A program made the translations under genes and the position numbers. Shown piece by piece: positions 36,400-43,945 of a DNA stretch of 64,000 nt (the stretch's first letter is position 1; each line of letters opens with the position of its first letter). The DNA is from Bacteroidota bacterium (GTDB lineage Bacteria; Bacteroidota; Bacteroidia; B-17B0; Aurantibacillaceae): contig JAAFIL010000005.1 in NCBI GenBank assembly GCA_013297775.1, positions 62,001 through 126,000 of the forward strand. The letters run 5' to 3'. The notes under the pieces were generated by a model. That model saw only the letters and a list, made by a program, of their open reading frames with translations. It had not been told where the DNA came from and ran no database searches.

Positions 36400-37047
36400 A
36401 TGAAATTTTTTATTGATACCGCCAACTTGGCGCAAATAAAGGAAGCACAAGACCTAGGGGTGTTAGATGGCGTTACCACTAACCCGAGTTTAATGGCTAA
36501 AGAAGGCATTAAAGGCGAAGGGGCTATTTTAAAGCACTACGTTGATATTTGTACTATTGTTACGGGCGATGTGAGTGCCGAAGTAATTGCTACGGATTAC
36601 GAAGGTATGGTGCGCGAAGGCGAAGCGTTAGCCGATTTGCACGAACGTATTGTAGTAAAAATACCAATGATTAAAGATGGGATTAAAGCCATTAAATATT
36701 TTTCGGAGAAAGGGATTAAAACCAATTGTACTTTAGTGTTTAGTGCGGGTCAAGCGTTACTGGCAGCCAAAGCAGGAGCCACTTATGTAAGTCCGTTTAT
36801 TGGTAGGCTCGATGATGTGAGTACCGATGGTTTAAAACTGATCGAAGACATTCGCATCATTTACGATAATTTTGGTTACGAAACTCAAATTTTGGCCGCC
36901 AGCGTGCGCCACCCCATGCACATTGTAGAGTGTGCTAAAATCGGTGCCGATGTGGCTACTTGTCCGTTAAGTGCTATTACGGCGTTGTTAAAGCACCCTT
37001 TAACCGACTCGGGCTTGGCGCAGTTTTTAGCCGATGCTAAAAAGTAA
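36400..37047 (+). CDS. transaldolase / fructose-6-phosphate aldolase-like (MipB/TalC)
   Basis: A 215-residue TIM-barrel of the short TalC/FSA class: '[20 protein letters not shown]', '[16 protein letters not shown]', the Schiff-base lysine K87 in 'ERIVVKIPM', '[23 protein letters not shown]', '[16 protein letters not shown]' and '[26 protein letters not shown]'. It moves dihydroxyacetone units between sugar phosphates in the pentose phosphate pathway, or cleaves fructose 6-phosphate. Sequence alone cannot separate the two activities. It stands alone, 35 bp after the SRP RNA. Confidence 0.92.
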   Translation: MKFFIDTANLAQIKEAQDLGVLDGVTTNPSLMAKEGIKGEGAILKHYVDICTIVTGDVSAEVIATDYEGMVREGEALADLHERIVVKIPMIKDGIKAIKYFSEKGIKTNCTLVFSAGQALLAAKAGATYVSPFIGRLDDVSTDGLKLIEDIRIIYDNFGYETQILAASVRHPMHIVECAKIGADVATCPLSAITALLKHPLTDSGLAQFLADAKK

Positions 37048-37142
37048 GTGAAGTGCTGCGGTAAGTTTATTTTGATTGCATTTGTTTGGGGGTCTCTCTT
37101 GCCAATTTTTCATTTCTTAACGAAAATGCTCTCATCATTAAA

Positions 37143-37642
37143 TTAAACACTTACATTGTCAATATCATGTGATATAAACTGGTACATTCTCTTTAGTATC
37201 ATAAATAGTGTGAAAAAGCAAGTTGTTGATAGATAATAAGTAATAAACGAAAATAGACAGCTTAAAGATAAATTATCAACAACCGAAAAAACGGCAAAGA
37301 TTATTGCAAATATCAAAATAACAATTTCAAAAGAAATGTTGGCCAACATTTCTTTGGTTAGTTCTTTCTTAAATTTTGTTTGATTTCTGGGTGATTGATA
37401 CAAAGAATATAAAAGTGCTAAAAGATTAAAAAGTAATCCAATGAAAATGGAATTTGTTGAAATGATTACATTTAATTTGTTAACACTTACAAAATAATTA
37501 TTGTGAACCAAAAAATATACTGGTAAAATTGGAATAACAAAGAAAAAACTTTATCAAGTGCACTAATTCTTCCTGTTGATTCATCTTTCAGTGTTTTAAA
37601 ATGATCAGTAAAGATTTGTTTTATATTTATTTTATCCGTCAT
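37143..37642 (-). pseudogene. frameshifted small membrane protein, second gene of AT-rich cassette
   Basis: The ATG at 37642 overlaps the end of the upstream gene by 11 bp and opens 'MTDKINIKQIFTDHFKTLKDES'-like sequence. The phase breaks at a run of six A (37543-37548; T6 on the coding strand). One more base there would join it to 'FFFVIPILPVYFLVHNNYF' and onward to the stop at 37143, giving about 166 residues with four likely membrane helices. As read, the frame is broken, and a TTG-started remnant of 122 residues remains. The region is clearly more AT-rich than the neighbouring genes. No family recognised. Confidence 0.65.
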
Positions 37643-38596
37643 CATCTACTGGAAAAATTTCATCCTTTATTCCATTAAGATACCCAACACAATATTCCTT
37701 GAGTTTCTTTAAATCGGGTAAATTATCTGTTGCATTCCTAGGCACAACTCCTTCAGGTATGTAAAAATTGGGCGAGGCTTTGAAATTATTTTTTGATGTT
37801 ATGGTGGTTGTTTTTCCGTTGTTATCTTTGAATGTAATTGATGTAGTTGTATCACCATCAAAGCCTATATCCTGCAATTCAGATGGTATCTCAAAATATC
37901 CTTTTTTCTTGATTTTCCATTTTGAGATTATTCTTTTTAGTACATTTCCTGTTAAATTAACTTCAATTGAAAGACTATCTCCTGATTTATATATTAAATC
38001 AAGTTTATCAAATTTATCCGATGAAACTTTTAATTTCTTAAGCTTGACCTTTTTTACAGTACCATTCTTCAAGTAGTTTTCAATAACACTTACAGGAGCA
38101 AAATCATTTACAACTAAACTGAAATTTAACCCATTATCTTTTGTGAATTTTTGAAACTGAAACATAAAGTCATTACCCGCCGAAAAGCTTGAATAATCTT
38201 GAACAAATAAAATGCCTTTATTACTATTTGGGTGTAACCAGATTAGTAAAATAAATTTTTTGAGTTAATCGCTTTTGCATTGTATTCTGTGGTTTTATCA
38301 TCCATGTGCAAATTACCTCCTAACTCAGTAGAGCCACCATAAAATGTTCCTGTAATTGTATGTTTTTTCTCATTTATAACAATATCATTATTGAGTTTTA
38401 TGGATTTGGTATTTTTTGCATTATTAGTAAAACCACCTATAGAATTTACAAAACACTGAACAAATGCGTGAATATTATTATTAATACTTTCATTCTTAAA
38501 ATGAGAAAATAATTCTTTATATTTTGGATAAGTGCCATTTTTATTCAAGTATTCCAATGTAACGCTATAAATATCGATTTTTATCTCTGGACCCAT
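37632..38596 (-). pseudogene. frameshifted cytosolic protein, first gene of AT-rich cassette
   Basis: The gene starts with ATG at 38596 ('MGPEIKIDIYSVTLEYLNK'), runs 117 codons, then loses phase at a run of six T (38256-38261; A6 on the coding strand). Adding one base joins it through 'FILLIWLHPNSNKGILFVQDY' and 'SSFSAGNDFMFQFQKF' to the stop at 37632, about 321 residues in all, rich in lysine, asparagine and beta-strand segments. The same one-base defect occurs in the next gene. Two separate short frames would otherwise be reported here; they are halves of one gene. The layout of a cytosolic protein plus small membrane protein resembles two-gene phage-defence cassettes, but no family could be named. 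Confidence 0.65.
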
Positions 38597-38854
38597 GTAT
38601 TAAATTTTTAATTGCATTATAAATTTACTACTTATTTCCCGAATAAATCCTGCTAAAGAAGAATCATCAACAACGGTGTTTAGATTGGTAAGTGAACTTT
38701 TGAAATAGGTGTAAGATTAGAATTTATTTGTGATTTATCTTTTTAAATTTTTATAGTTGAATCTAACCGCAATTCATCATCCCTAGTTTATTTTTTTTCA
38801 ACAGTCCTATTATAAATCCTAACTTGCTCAAGAACTTTTTTGCTTGAGGGATCT

Positions 38855-38960
38855 TTCGACTTCGCTCACTATAAATTCGGCAACAGCCCGCGATGATTTT
38901 TTGTTGGTAGGGCGCGAGCGAGGAGGCGACTACAGGAAGCCACTGGAGCCGCATCCCTAA
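38855..38960 (+). repeat. GC-rich interspersed repeat module, partial copy
   Basis: The stretch contains 'CGACTTCGCTCACTATAAAT', 'TTTTTTGTTGGTAGGGCGCG' and 'AGCGAGGAGGCGACTACAGG', which match 53605-53710 nearly base for base. The first part also matches the reverse complement of 2.7 kb. The remaining gap (38597-39241) holds only this and the degraded repeat below. Confidence 0.7.
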
Positions 38961-38989
38961 TATCAATTATAATATAGTCCAATCTACTT

Positions 38990-39175
38990 GTTCTTTTTCA
39001 TTTATACTTCTTCAAAAAAATCTTTCAGGGCAAACATATAGTATATGTATGAGCCAGTTTGTGTGCTGGGACTGTTCAAGATTTTTCATCGTCTAAATAA
39101 AATTTATGTTGAGCGTAGCCAAAGTGAATAACTTCGTCTATTTGAACTGCCTAATAGGTACAATTGGTGTAAAAT
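38990..39175. repeat. degraded relative of the 34.2 kb inverted repeat
   Basis: 'GTTCTTTTTCATTTATACTT' followed by 'CTTCAAAAAAATC' resembles 34240-34272, and 'ACAATTGGTGTAA' (about 39160) matches 34186-34198. A palindrome ACATATAGTATATGT sits near the middle. The relationship is visible but weak. Confidence 0.4.
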
Positions 39176-39241
39176 TTAAGCGTAGGTAAAATGCTTAGCC
39201 GCTAACTTAATCAAAAACAGAATTAAAAGCCATTGCCAAAT

Positions 39242-40318
39242 TTAGTTCTCTTTATAAACCATAATGTTGAACACATAGGGATTGATGCGTTTAATTTGCT
39301 CAACACGTTTTAGGTTTTTTAAGCCCTTTTTAGAAACGTTTACATTTAAGCCTTCGGTATTGCTGCTATTAATAGAGTTTAAAATATCGCTAATTTTTAC
39401 AGCATAACTGGTTCCTTCGGCACTACTTAATTTGCCGCGAATCATCCCAATAATATTCCCTTGCTCATTCATCACAGGGCCACCACTATTCCCAGGATTT
39501 ACTGGAATAGAAACTTGATACATGGTTGTATCGTTGTAATGCCCGCTTAATGCGCTCAATGCTCCCTCGCCATACACCACTTCCTTACGTGGAAACCCTA
39601 ATGTAAACACTTTCTCGCCCAAATCGGACGGTTTAGTAGCATAAGCAAAAGGCACGTTCCAATTTTTATAAACCGTATCGGTTTCAATTTTTAAAATGGC
39701 AATATCTAGTTTAGGATCGCTAATCATTACTTTAGCTAGTGTACGCTCTAAAAATTTATTTTCTATAAAGATGCTATCTGCGTCGCTAATGGTGTGCCAA
39801 CTGGTAATAATAAACCCATTGTTGTTTAAGGCAAAACCACTGCCCTCTAAATTGGCTGGTGCGTAGCGGGGCGGAGCGGGTTGACTGGTAAATGCACTTA
39901 CAATTCCATTTTGAGAGTATTTTAACTCTACAACCTCTCGTTTTAAATCGGTTATTTCGTTGCTTTGTCGCTTTAAGAGGTAACCTCCGGCACTAAGCAA
40001 TGCAACAGTTGTAATAACGGCTATTAAACCCGTACTTGCCGCAATAAAGGCTGTTTTACCAAACCGTTGAAAAAAGCCTTCTTGCTTAATGGATATAACA
40101 CGTGCGTCGTTTCCAAAGGCTTCGGTATGAATGGCTTTTAATTGGGCTTTAAAAACTTCTTGTTTGGCCCTATTTTGCAACGTCTCCACTAAGGTTTTAT
40201 GTTGTTCAAATGCTTGCTCAAAAACCAAGTCGGTTTTTAAGCGCAATTCAAATTGCTTGTGCTCTTCGGTACTTAAAGTACCTTGTAAATACCCATCAAA
40301 TAAATCTACACTTCTCAT
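39242..40318 (-). CDS. anti-sigma-like membrane protein fused to trypsin-like (HtrA-type) protease
   Basis: A 358-residue fusion. Residues 1-85 look like a cytoplasmic anti-sigma-type helical region ('DLFDGYLQGTLSTEEHKQFELRL'-like; compare Bacteroidota anti-sigma N-termini). Residues 88-113 are a membrane helix, and 115-135 a coiled coil. Residues 150-335 form a trypsin-like domain with a complete triad H175 ('IITSWHTISDADS'), D205 ('DPKLDIAIL') and S278 ('NPGNSGGPVM'). No PDZ domain follows. The start overlaps the sigma gene by 4 bp. In known systems DegS cleaves a separate anti-sigma factor; here both are one chain, suggesting self- or cross-cleavage in the periplasm as the signal. Sigma binding is inferred from context. 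Confidence 0.78.
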   Translation of the reverse strand: MRSVDLFDGYLQGTLSTEEHKQFELRLKTDLVFEQAFEQHKTLVETLQNRAKQEVFKAQLKAIHTEAFGNDARVISIKQEGFFQRFGKTAFIAASTGLIAVITTVALLSAGGYLLKRQSNEITDLKREVVELKYSQNGIVSAFTSQPAPPRYAPANLEGSGFALNNNGFIITSWHTISDADSIFIENKFLERTLAKVMISDPKLDIAILKIETDTVYKNWNVPFAYATKPSDLGEKVFTLGFPRKEVVYGEGALSALSGHYNDTTMYQVSIPVNPGNSGGPVMNEQGNIIGMIRGKLSSAEGTSYAVKISDILNSINSSNTEGLNVNVSKKGLKNLKRVEQIKRINPYVFNIMVYKEN

Positions 40319-40893
40319 GCTTCTACACTATTTGTTTCAAAAAATTGTTTTTTTAACCGTTGTAAACATTTGTATTTTTGATTTTTAGCAGTATCGGCAT
40401 TGGTGTAGCCAAACTTTTCAGAAATCGTTTCCATAGACAATTTCAATACATAAAAATCATTTAGTAAAGTGGCGCAGGGTTCTCCCAAAGTGGTTAAACT
40501 TTGGTTCATGCGCTCCAAATCAGCTTCTTTTTGCAAGTGTTCTTGCATTTCGGTTTGCACATCGGCCAATTGCTCTTCTTCCTCTTCGCGCATTAGGCTT
40601 ACCTGCCCAAATTTGCGCAATTGCTTTAACCAAAGCCGTTTGGCAATGGAATAAATAAAGGTTTGCAATTGACAACTCAATACAAAATTGGGTTTTTGAA
40701 CCGCTTCGTACAATACAATAATCGTCTCCTGATAAATATCTTCAGCCGACTCTTGCGTGCCACTATTACCAACAACAAGTTTAAGAACGATGTTATAATA
40801 CTTTTTATACAAAGCCACCAAAATTAAACTATCGCCGCTTTTTAACCCAGCAATAAACGCTTCATCCGAAATAGGTGTCTTTGTACGAGACAT
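40315..40893 (-). CDS. ECF-type RNA polymerase sigma factor
   Basis: A 192-residue ECF sigma. Region 2 is 'GDSLILVALYKKYYNIVLKLVVGN' with 'TQESAEDIYQETIIVLYEAV'. Region 4 is 'LTTLGEPCATLLNDFYVLKLSMETI', then 'FGYTNADTAKNQKYKCLQRLKK', in the spacing of a helix-turn-helix. The downstream anti-sigma/protease fusion overlaps by 4 bp. Upstream, a TTGGGTTACC sequence on the coding strand lies about 40 bp before the ATG, and an identical one serves the divergent lipoprotein gene, so the factor may control both directions, including itself. Confidence 0.88.
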   Translation of the reverse strand: MSRTKTPISDEAFIAGLKSGDSLILVALYKKYYNIVLKLVVGNSGTQESAEDIYQETIIVLYEAVQKPNFVLSCQLQTFIYSIAKRLWLKQLRKFGQVSLMREEEEEQLADVQTEMQEHLQKEADLERMNQSLTTLGEPCATLLNDFYVLKLSMETISEKFGYTNADTAKNQKYKCLQRLKKQFFETNSVEA

Positions 40894-40930
40894 AGTTTAT
40901 GCCTTTGTTAGATTAATACAGATTGGCGGC

Positions 40931-41060
40931 AAAGGTAACCCAATTGATGGGAAGAAAAATAATAAATAAGTGGTACCCCTTTTTTGATTAAAATTAATTG
41001 CTTGATAATCATGTACTTAAATAAAAAATAAAAAAATTACAAAAAACTTGGGTTACCTTT
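40931..41060. promoter_or_regulatory. paired 13-bp inverted motifs in divergent promoter region
   Basis: AAAGGTAACCCAA at 40931-40943 and its exact reverse complement TTGGGTTACCTTT at 41048-41060 lie on opposite strands. Each reads TTGGGTTACCTTT toward the nearest gene: about 40-50 bp ahead of the ECF sigma ATG (40893, minus) and of the lipoprotein ATG (41108, plus). The position and the GGTTAC-like core fit ECF -35 elements or operator sites. No TAnnTTTG box is present here, unlike at housekeeping genes. Confidence 0.6.
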
Positions 41061-41107
41061 TTTAAGATTAAGGAATAAATGAGAAATTAAATAAAACTCT
41101 AAAAAAA

Positions 41108-41368
41108 ATGAAAAAAGTATTCTCTATTATCGCTGTAGCTGTTGTTGCTACATTTGTTGCTTGTGGTCCTTCAGCTGAAGAAAAAGCTAAAATGGAAGAA
41201 AACGCTAAGCGTATTCAAGATTCAATTACTGCTGCTATTAATGCTAGCATGAACGCAGCTACTGCCGCTACTGATAGCGTTGCTGCTGCGGCTGCCGCTG
41301 CTGCTGCTAATGCAGTTACTACTGCTACTGATGCCGCTGCTAAAGCAGTTGAAGAAGTTAAAAAATAA
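41108..41368 (+). CDS. small Ala-rich lipoprotein
   Basis: An 86-residue protein with a lipoprotein signal peptide: 'MKKVFSIIAVAVVATFVACG', lipobox TFVAC. The mature part starts 'GPSAEEKAKMEENAKRIQDSI' and is a helix dominated by alanine, with a run of nine alanines ('VAAAAAAAAANAV'), then a basic end (EEVKK). It resembles a coiled-coil lipoprotein in the manner of Lpp, though with no evident heptad pattern or terminal lysine match. It is divergent from the ECF sigma gene and shares its special promoter motif, so it is a likely target of that sigma factor. The start is preceded by an A-rich run, typical in Bacteroidota. Confidence 0.8.
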   Translation: MKKVFSIIAVAVVATFVACGPSAEEKAKMEENAKRIQDSITAAINASMNAATAATDSVAAAAAAAAANAVTTATDAAAKAVEEVKK

Positions 41369-41394
41369 TTTGTGTTTAGTTAGTTAGCTGATTA

Positions 41395-41421
41395 GCTCTG
41401 GTGCTTAGCATCAGGGCTTTT
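41395..41421 (+). terminator. terminator of lipoprotein gene
   Basis: GCTCTGGTGC pairs with GCATCAGGGC across a TTA loop (with G-U pairs), followed by a TTTTC run, 27 bp after the stop codon. Confidence 0.75.
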
Positions 41422-41505
41422 CTGTTTTTATAGCTTACTTTATTGATAAGCTGTATTATACCCATTTGATTCATAAGTTGGTACTCTACCTCAACAAAAC
41501 ATTTG

Positions 41506-41513
41506 TAACTTTG
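41506..41513 (+). promoter_or_regulatory. TAnnTTTG -7 box for mrp
   Basis: TAACTTTG lies 10 bp before the mrp ATG; a TTG about 25 bp further upstream could be the -33 element. Confidence 0.5.
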
Positions 41514-41523
41514 TCATCTCATT

Positions 41524-42609
41524 ATGGAAATTACTACCCAACAGGTTTTGGATGCGCTCAAGTATGTTGACGATCCGGATTTAAAAAAAGATTTGGTTAG
41601 CCTTAATATGGTAAAAGATATTAAGGTAGATGGTTTAAACGTTTCTTTTACGGTGGTGCTTACTACACCCGCTTGTCCTATGAAGGACATGATTCATAAC
41701 GCATGTATGAATGCGATATTACATTACGTTAGCAAAGCGGCCAAAGTAAGCATTCACATGACGGCAAATGTTACTTCTAAAAAAGAACGCGACGATACAA
41801 CGCTGCGCGATGTAAAAAATATCATTGCCGTAGCTAGTGGTAAAGGCGGCGTAGGCAAAAGCACCATTGCCGCTAATTTGGCGTTGGGCTTGGCGCGCCA
41901 AGGTGCAAAAGTAGGATTGGTAGATGCCGATATTTATGGGCCTTCGCAAACCATTATGTTTGGGGTCGAAAAAGAAATGCCTGGCCCAGCCGATTTTAAT
42001 GGGCAACGTAAAATGAAACCCGTAGAGGCTTATGGCGTAAAATTAAATAGTATTGGTTTTTTAGCAGCACCTAATCAAGTGGTGGCCTTACGGGGACCCA
42101 TGGCAAGCAAAGCACTTAGTCAATTATTTTACGATACGGTTTGGGGCGAATTGGATTACTTAATTGTGGATTTACCTCCTGGCACAGGCGACATACAAAT
42201 TACCTTGTGCAGTCAAGTGCCATTAACTGGAGCCGTTGTTGTTTGTACACCTCAAGAAGTCGCCATTGCTGATGCACGAAAAGGGATTGCCCTGTTTAAT
42301 CTCCCTCAAATTAATGTGCCTATTTTAGGTTTGGTAGAAAACATGGCGTGGTTTACGCCTGCCGAGTTACCCAACAACAAATATTTTTTATTTGGTAAAG
42401 AAGGCATCAAACAGTTGAGCGAAGAATTAAACTTGCCTTTACTGGCTCAACTGCCATTGGTGCAAAGTGTGCGCGAAGCCGCCGATGCAGGCCGACCTGC
42501 TGTTTTGCAAGAAACTACTGAACAGGCACTCCTGTTTATAGAGTTAGCTCAAAATGTAGCACAGCAAGTAGCCATTACAAATGCAACAGCACCTTTGGTA
42601 AACGCTTGA
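41524..42609 (+). CDS. Mrp/ApbC family iron-sulfur carrier ATPase
   Basis: A 361-residue protein: an N-terminal MIP18/DUF59 domain (about residues 1-90, with 'TTPACPMKDMIHNACMNAI') and a P-loop ATPase domain with GKGGVGKS at 106-113, 'VGLVDADIYGPSQ' and 'YLIVDLPPGTGDIQITL'. It carries and transfers Fe-S clusters to apoproteins. An oddity: the CxxC of most Mrp proteins (after 'ENM') is replaced by 'ENMAWFTPAELPNNKYFLF', a form I recall as common in Bacteroidota. The single visible cysteine-bearing motif is therefore in the DUF59 part. A NifU-domain gene follows after 92 bp. Confidence 0.92.
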   Translation: MEITTQQVLDALKYVDDPDLKKDLVSLNMVKDIKVDGLNVSFTVVLTTPACPMKDMIHNACMNAILHYVSKAAKVSIHMTANVTSKKERDDTTLRDVKNIIAVASGKGGVGKSTIAANLALGLARQGAKVGLVDADIYGPSQTIMFGVEKEMPGPADFNGQRKMKPVEAYGVKLNSIGFLAAPNQVVALRGPMASKALSQLFYDTVWGELDYLIVDLPPGTGDIQITLCSQVPLTGAVVVCTPQEVAIADARKGIALFNLPQINVPILGLVENMAWFTPAELPNNKYFLFGKEGIKQLSEELNLPLLAQLPLVQSVREAADAGRPAVLQETTEQALLFIELAQNVAQQVAITNATAPLVNA

Positions 42610-42685
42610 TAGTAAATAGGTAATAGTTGATAGCGATAAGCAGCAGAATCTATCCTCTACTACCATTAAACTCAATATCAATTTG

Positions 42686-42693
42686 TATCTTTG
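42686..42693 (+). promoter_or_regulatory. TAnnTTTG -7 box for NifU-domain gene
   Basis: TATCTTTG, 8 bp before the ATG at 42702. It implies a very short leader and supports this start over an upstream in-frame one. Confidence 0.45.
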
Positions 42694-42701
42694 AAACGAA
42701 T

Positions 42702-42947
42702 ATGGAAACATTACTAGAAAAAGTAGAGGCCGCACTGAATACCATACGCCCTTACTTAGAAGCCGACGGTGGCAATGTAGAAGTAGTTGAGATTACTGAA
42801 ACTAATATCGTAAAACTAGAACTGAAAGGGGCTTGTAAAACGTGTAACATGAGTCACATGACCATGCGCTCGGGCATAGAAGAAACTATCAAACGAGCCG
42901 TACCCGAAGTTACAGGCATCGAAGCCGTTAATCCGCATACACATTAA
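42702..42947 (+). CDS. NifU C-terminal domain iron-sulfur scaffold
   Basis: An 81-residue protein starting 'METLLEKVEAALNTIRPYL' at the ATG 42702. It shows the Nfu signature 'LEADGGNVEVVEI' and the cluster-binding C45/C48 in 'KGACKTCNMSHMTMRSGIEETI'. Nfu proteins assemble or carry [4Fe-4S] clusters. It is adjacent to mrp, consistent with shared Fe-S work, and to metF. Confidence 0.92.
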   Translation: METLLEKVEAALNTIRPYLEADGGNVEVVEITETNIVKLELKGACKTCNMSHMTMRSGIEETIKRAVPEVTGIEAVNPHTH

Positions 42948-42964
42948 TATTTTCACTTACGTTT

Positions 42965-43918
42965 ATGAAACTCACCGAAAAGCTGAACCAATCTAAGAAT
43001 ACGCTTTTTTCCATCGAAATTTTGCCTCCACTTAAAGGCAAAAGTATTCAAAGTATTTACGATGGCATTGATCCTTTGATGGAATTTAAACCTGCGTTTG
43101 TAGATGTAACCTATCACCGCGAGGAGTATATTTATAAAAAACGCGAAGGCGGTTACCTCGAAAAAGTGAGCATGCGTAAACGTCCTGGCACCGTTGGTAT
43201 TTGCGCTGCCATTATGAATAAATACAACGTAGAAGCCGTTCCGCATATTATTTGCGGTGGCTTTACACGCGAGGAAACCGAAAATGCGCTCATTGATTTA
43301 CAATTTTTAGGCATTGATAATGTGTTAGCATTGCGTGGCGACTCTATTAAAACCGAACCCGCTTTTGTACCCGAACCCAATGGACATCCTTATGCCTTAG
43401 ACTTGGTGAAACAAGTTACAGACATGAACCAAGCCCATTATATAGACAACGACATGAAAGACGCTGCCCCCACCAATTTTTGCATCGGCGTGGCAGGCTA
43501 TCCCGAAAAACATTTTGAAGCCCCTAACATGGTTAGCGATTTAAAATTTTTAAAGCAGAAAGTAGATGCTGGTGCCGAATACATTGTTACCCAAATGTTT
43601 TTCGACAATACGAAATACTTTCAGTTTGTTGAAGACTGTCGTAAACATGGCATTACCGTTCCCATCATTCCAGGTTTAAAAATATTAAGTGGAAAAAAAC
43701 AAATTGTTACCCTTCCTAAAATATTTCATATAGATATCCCTCAGCCCTTTTACGAAGCCTTAGAAACGTGTAAAGACGATAAAGAAATAAAAGCCGTTGG
43801 CATTGAGTGGTGCATTCAACAATGCAAAGAGTTACTAAAAGCCAATGTACCTTGTTTACATTTTTACACCATGGGCGCATCCGAAATGACCAAGTCTGTG
43901 GCGAAGGAAATTTTTTAA
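42965..43918 (+). CDS. metF: 5,10-methylenetetrahydrofolate reductase
   Basis: A 317-residue TIM-barrel flavoenzyme: 'FSIEILPPLKGKSIQSIYDGI' with catalytic glutamate, 'VDVTYHREEYIYKKR', 'GICAAIMNKYNVEAVPHIICGG', 'NVLALRGDS', 'CIGVAGYPEKHFEAPN' and 'YIVTQMFFDN'. It reduces 5,10-methylene-THF to 5-methyl-THF for methionine synthesis. The gene lies 17 bp behind the NifU-domain gene and 27 bp ahead of holA, so the block is likely co-transcribed. No SAM riboswitch or other leader element fits in the short gap. Confidence 0.96.
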   Translation: MKLTEKLNQSKNTLFSIEILPPLKGKSIQSIYDGIDPLMEFKPAFVDVTYHREEYIYKKREGGYLEKVSMRKRPGTVGICAAIMNKYNVEAVPHIICGGFTREETENALIDLQFLGIDNVLALRGDSIKTEPAFVPEPNGHPYALDLVKQVTDMNQAHYIDNDMKDAAPTNFCIGVAGYPEKHFEAPNMVSDLKFLKQKVDAGAEYIVTQMFFDNTKYFQFVEDCRKHGITVPIIPGLKILSGKKQIVTLPKIFHIDIPQPFYEALETCKDDKEIKAVGIEWCIQQCKELLKANVPCLHFYTMGASEMTKSVAKEIF

Positions 43919-43945
43919 GACCTCGTTTTATTTTATTTTTAACGT

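Noticed and set aside
38763-38966. 67-codon minus-strand frame
   Set aside because: Repeat-derived, shares its middle ('MRLQWLPVVASSLAPYQQ'-like) with the 53.6 kb repeat frame.
42627-42701. Upstream in-frame extension of the NifU-domain gene
   Set aside because: The extension overlaps the likely promoter box, and the family starts at METLLEK.
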